Source of the DNA: Alteromonas sp. MMG017
GTDB taxonomy: Bacteria; Pseudomonadota; Gammaproteobacteria; Enterobacterales; Alteromonadaceae
NCBI RefSeq assembly: GCF_018100795.1
Contig: NZ_JAGJDY010000012.1
Span: 1 to 64,000 of the forward strand
Direction of reading: 5' to 3'
Length of the DNA: 64,000 nucleotides
Shown piece by piece: positions 63,024-64,000 of this stretch. A program made the translations under genes and the position numbers. The stretch's first letter is position 1. Each line of letters begins with the position of its first letter. The notes under the pieces were generated by a model. The model made no database searches. It saw only the letters and a list, made by a program, of their open reading frames with translations, and was not told where the DNA came from.

Positions 63024-64000
63024 TTAACCTGTATTACGCATACCGGTTGCGATACCTGTAATAGTTACCATCATGGCACGCTCTAAATCAGGATTATGTA
63101 CATCATCTCCTGCTTTACGAATTCTGTCTAGCAACTCGATTTGTAAATAATGAAGCGGTTGCAAATAAGCGGCGCGAATTTCCATCGACTCTTTGCCTAG
63201 CGGATCGGTCTTCATAATGTCGTCTTCACCAGTAAGCTTCAGTAATGAGGCAATACTTTCTTTGAGCTCCTCTCGAAGTGCTGCACCGAAATGCTTAAGC
63301 TCTTCTGGTACTAAGCGCTCATCGTAGGCTTCACTAATACGGGGATCCGCTTTATGGAATACCATGTCAAGCATTGAAAGACGCGAACGATAAAATGGCC
63401 ATTCGGCAAACATTTCATTCACGACTTTTTCATTTTCGGCATTTTTCACGCTATCGATAGCGCGCATTACACCCAACCATGACGGCAATACAAGGCGCGT
63501 TTGTGCCCATGCAAATATCCAAGGGATAGCACGCAGACTTTCGATACCACCTTGTGGTTTACGCTTAGAAGGGCGACTGCCTAAGGGTAACTTACCCAGT
63601 TCCTGTTCAGGCGTAGCCACGCGGAAATAAGGTACAAAATCTTTATCATGGCGAACGGTGCCGCGATAGTTATCACGACCTTGCCCCGCCATAGTGGTAA
63701 TAAGTTCACGCCACTCTTCTTTTGGCGCCGGGGGTGGGAACAACATGGCTTCAATTATCGCGCTGGCATAAATGCCTAGGCTGCGTTTAGCCAGTTTAGG
63801 CATACCGAACTTATAACGGATGGTTTCGCCTTGTTCTGTAACACGGAATCCACCTTCCAATGAACCTGGAGGCTGCGAGTAAATAGCAGCGTGTGCAGGT
63901 AGACCGCCGCGACCAATCGTTCCGCCACGACCGTGGAACAAGGTAAGTGAGCAGTTAAACTCTTCAGCAATAGCCACAAGCGCTTCTTGCGATTGATACT
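63024..64000 (-). CDS. ppc: phosphoenolpyruvate carboxylase, C-terminal part (cut by window edge)
   Basis: The last roughly 325 residues of PEP carboxylase, which makes oxaloacetate from phosphoenolpyruvate and bicarbonate to refill the TCA cycle. Diagnostic motifs are FHGRGGTIGRGG and QPPGSLEGGFRVTEQGE (catalytic loop), and the C-terminal MRNTG signature that ends PEP carboxylases of this class. The frame stays open through base 64000, where residues preceding FHGRGG match the family (YQSQEALV), so the gene continues outside the window. No frameshift is seen. Confidence 0.95.
   Translation of the reverse strand, partial: YQSQEALVAIAEEFNCSLTLFHGRGGTIGRGGLPAHAAIYSQPPGSLEGGFRVTEQGETIRYKFGMPKLAKRSLGIYASAIIEAMLFPPPAPKEEWRELITTMAGQGRDNYRGTVRHDKDFVPYFRVATPEQELGKLPLGSRPSKRKPQGGIESLRAIPWIFAWAQTRLVLPSWLGVMRAIDSVKNAENEKVVNEMFAEWPFYRSRLSMLDMVFHKADPRISEAYDERLVPEELKHFGAALREELKESIASLLKLTGEDDIMKTDPLGKESMEIRAAYLQPLHYLQIELLDRIRKAGDDVHNPDLERAMMVTITGIATGMRNTG

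Overview
The window looks like a chromosomal segment of a marine gammaproteobacterium of the order Alteromonadales, most likely Alteromonas or a close relative. The signs are a GC content in the mid-40s, TonB-dependent receptors, a DcaP-type porin, a cold/marine GH13 amylase with chloride-site residues, a KatB-AnkB pair, and the acs/CrbS/CrbR acetate-switch genes in an order known from Vibrio-like relatives. The genus is inferred from gene content, not from a database match. There are no rRNA or tRNA genes, transposases, phage genes or CRISPR arrays that I can see. The only genes cut by the window edge are whatever ends before base 19 and the ppc gene at the right end.

Region by region. 1-775: a cluster of nested palindromic repeats, then a Tat-exported PhoX-like phosphatase. 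2.2-5.1 kb: a periplasmic hydrogen-peroxide defence unit (small ORF, catalase katB, ankyrin ankB). 5.2-17.5 kb: the most unusual part. A PEP-CTERM-like secreted protein and two paralogous secreted subtilases with SLH-like tails enclose a six-gene minus-strand run: subtilase, secreted unknown, FHA-GAF, membrane Ser/Thr kinase with TPRs, a soluble HisKA_3 histidine kinase and a NarL-type response regulator. The three secreted-protein genes share an inverted-repeat motif (core TAGGGGNAACYCCCTAT) placed just upstream of their likely promoters. That links them into one candidate regulon. 17.7-21.3 kb: an orphan HBM-type sensor, Tas aldo-keto reductase, and an NptA-like sodium/phosphate symporter with a Pho-box-like site. 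21.4-24.7 kb: alpha-amylase and DcaP-like porin.

24.9-40.1 kb is largely acetate metabolism and its control: acs, crbR-like regulator, crbS-like symporter/sensor kinase, DUF4212 and ActP-like symporter subunits, a cNMP/CBS/DUF294 nucleotidyltransferase and a DnaQ-like exonuclease. A palindromic GACYATAGTC-type motif occurs in both acetate promoter regions. Inserted in this block is a RimK operon (rimK, AstE/AspA-like, RimB-like, solute-binding-like). 40-45.7 kb: two diguanylate cyclases (one REC-GGDEF, one zinc-sensing DgcZ type), MAPEG, fasciclin, a transglutaminase-like TPR lipoprotein and a 2OG-Fe(II) oxygenase. 45.9-49.7 kb: nupC-udk and a PhnD-like/membrane-protein pair of unknown role. 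50.1-56.8 kb: two TonB-dependent receptors (the first with a Pho-box-like site and a UTR hairpin) around a DJ-1/PfpI protein. 57.4-64 kb: a possible small RNA, argR/mdh divergent pair, an 85-bp dispersed repeat in two copies, a secreted unknown, katG and the 3' part of ppc.

Most genes are ordinary core or niche metabolism. The items I would pursue first are the protease/kinase regulon, the shared promoter motifs, the Pho-box-like sites, and the PhnD-like membrane pair.
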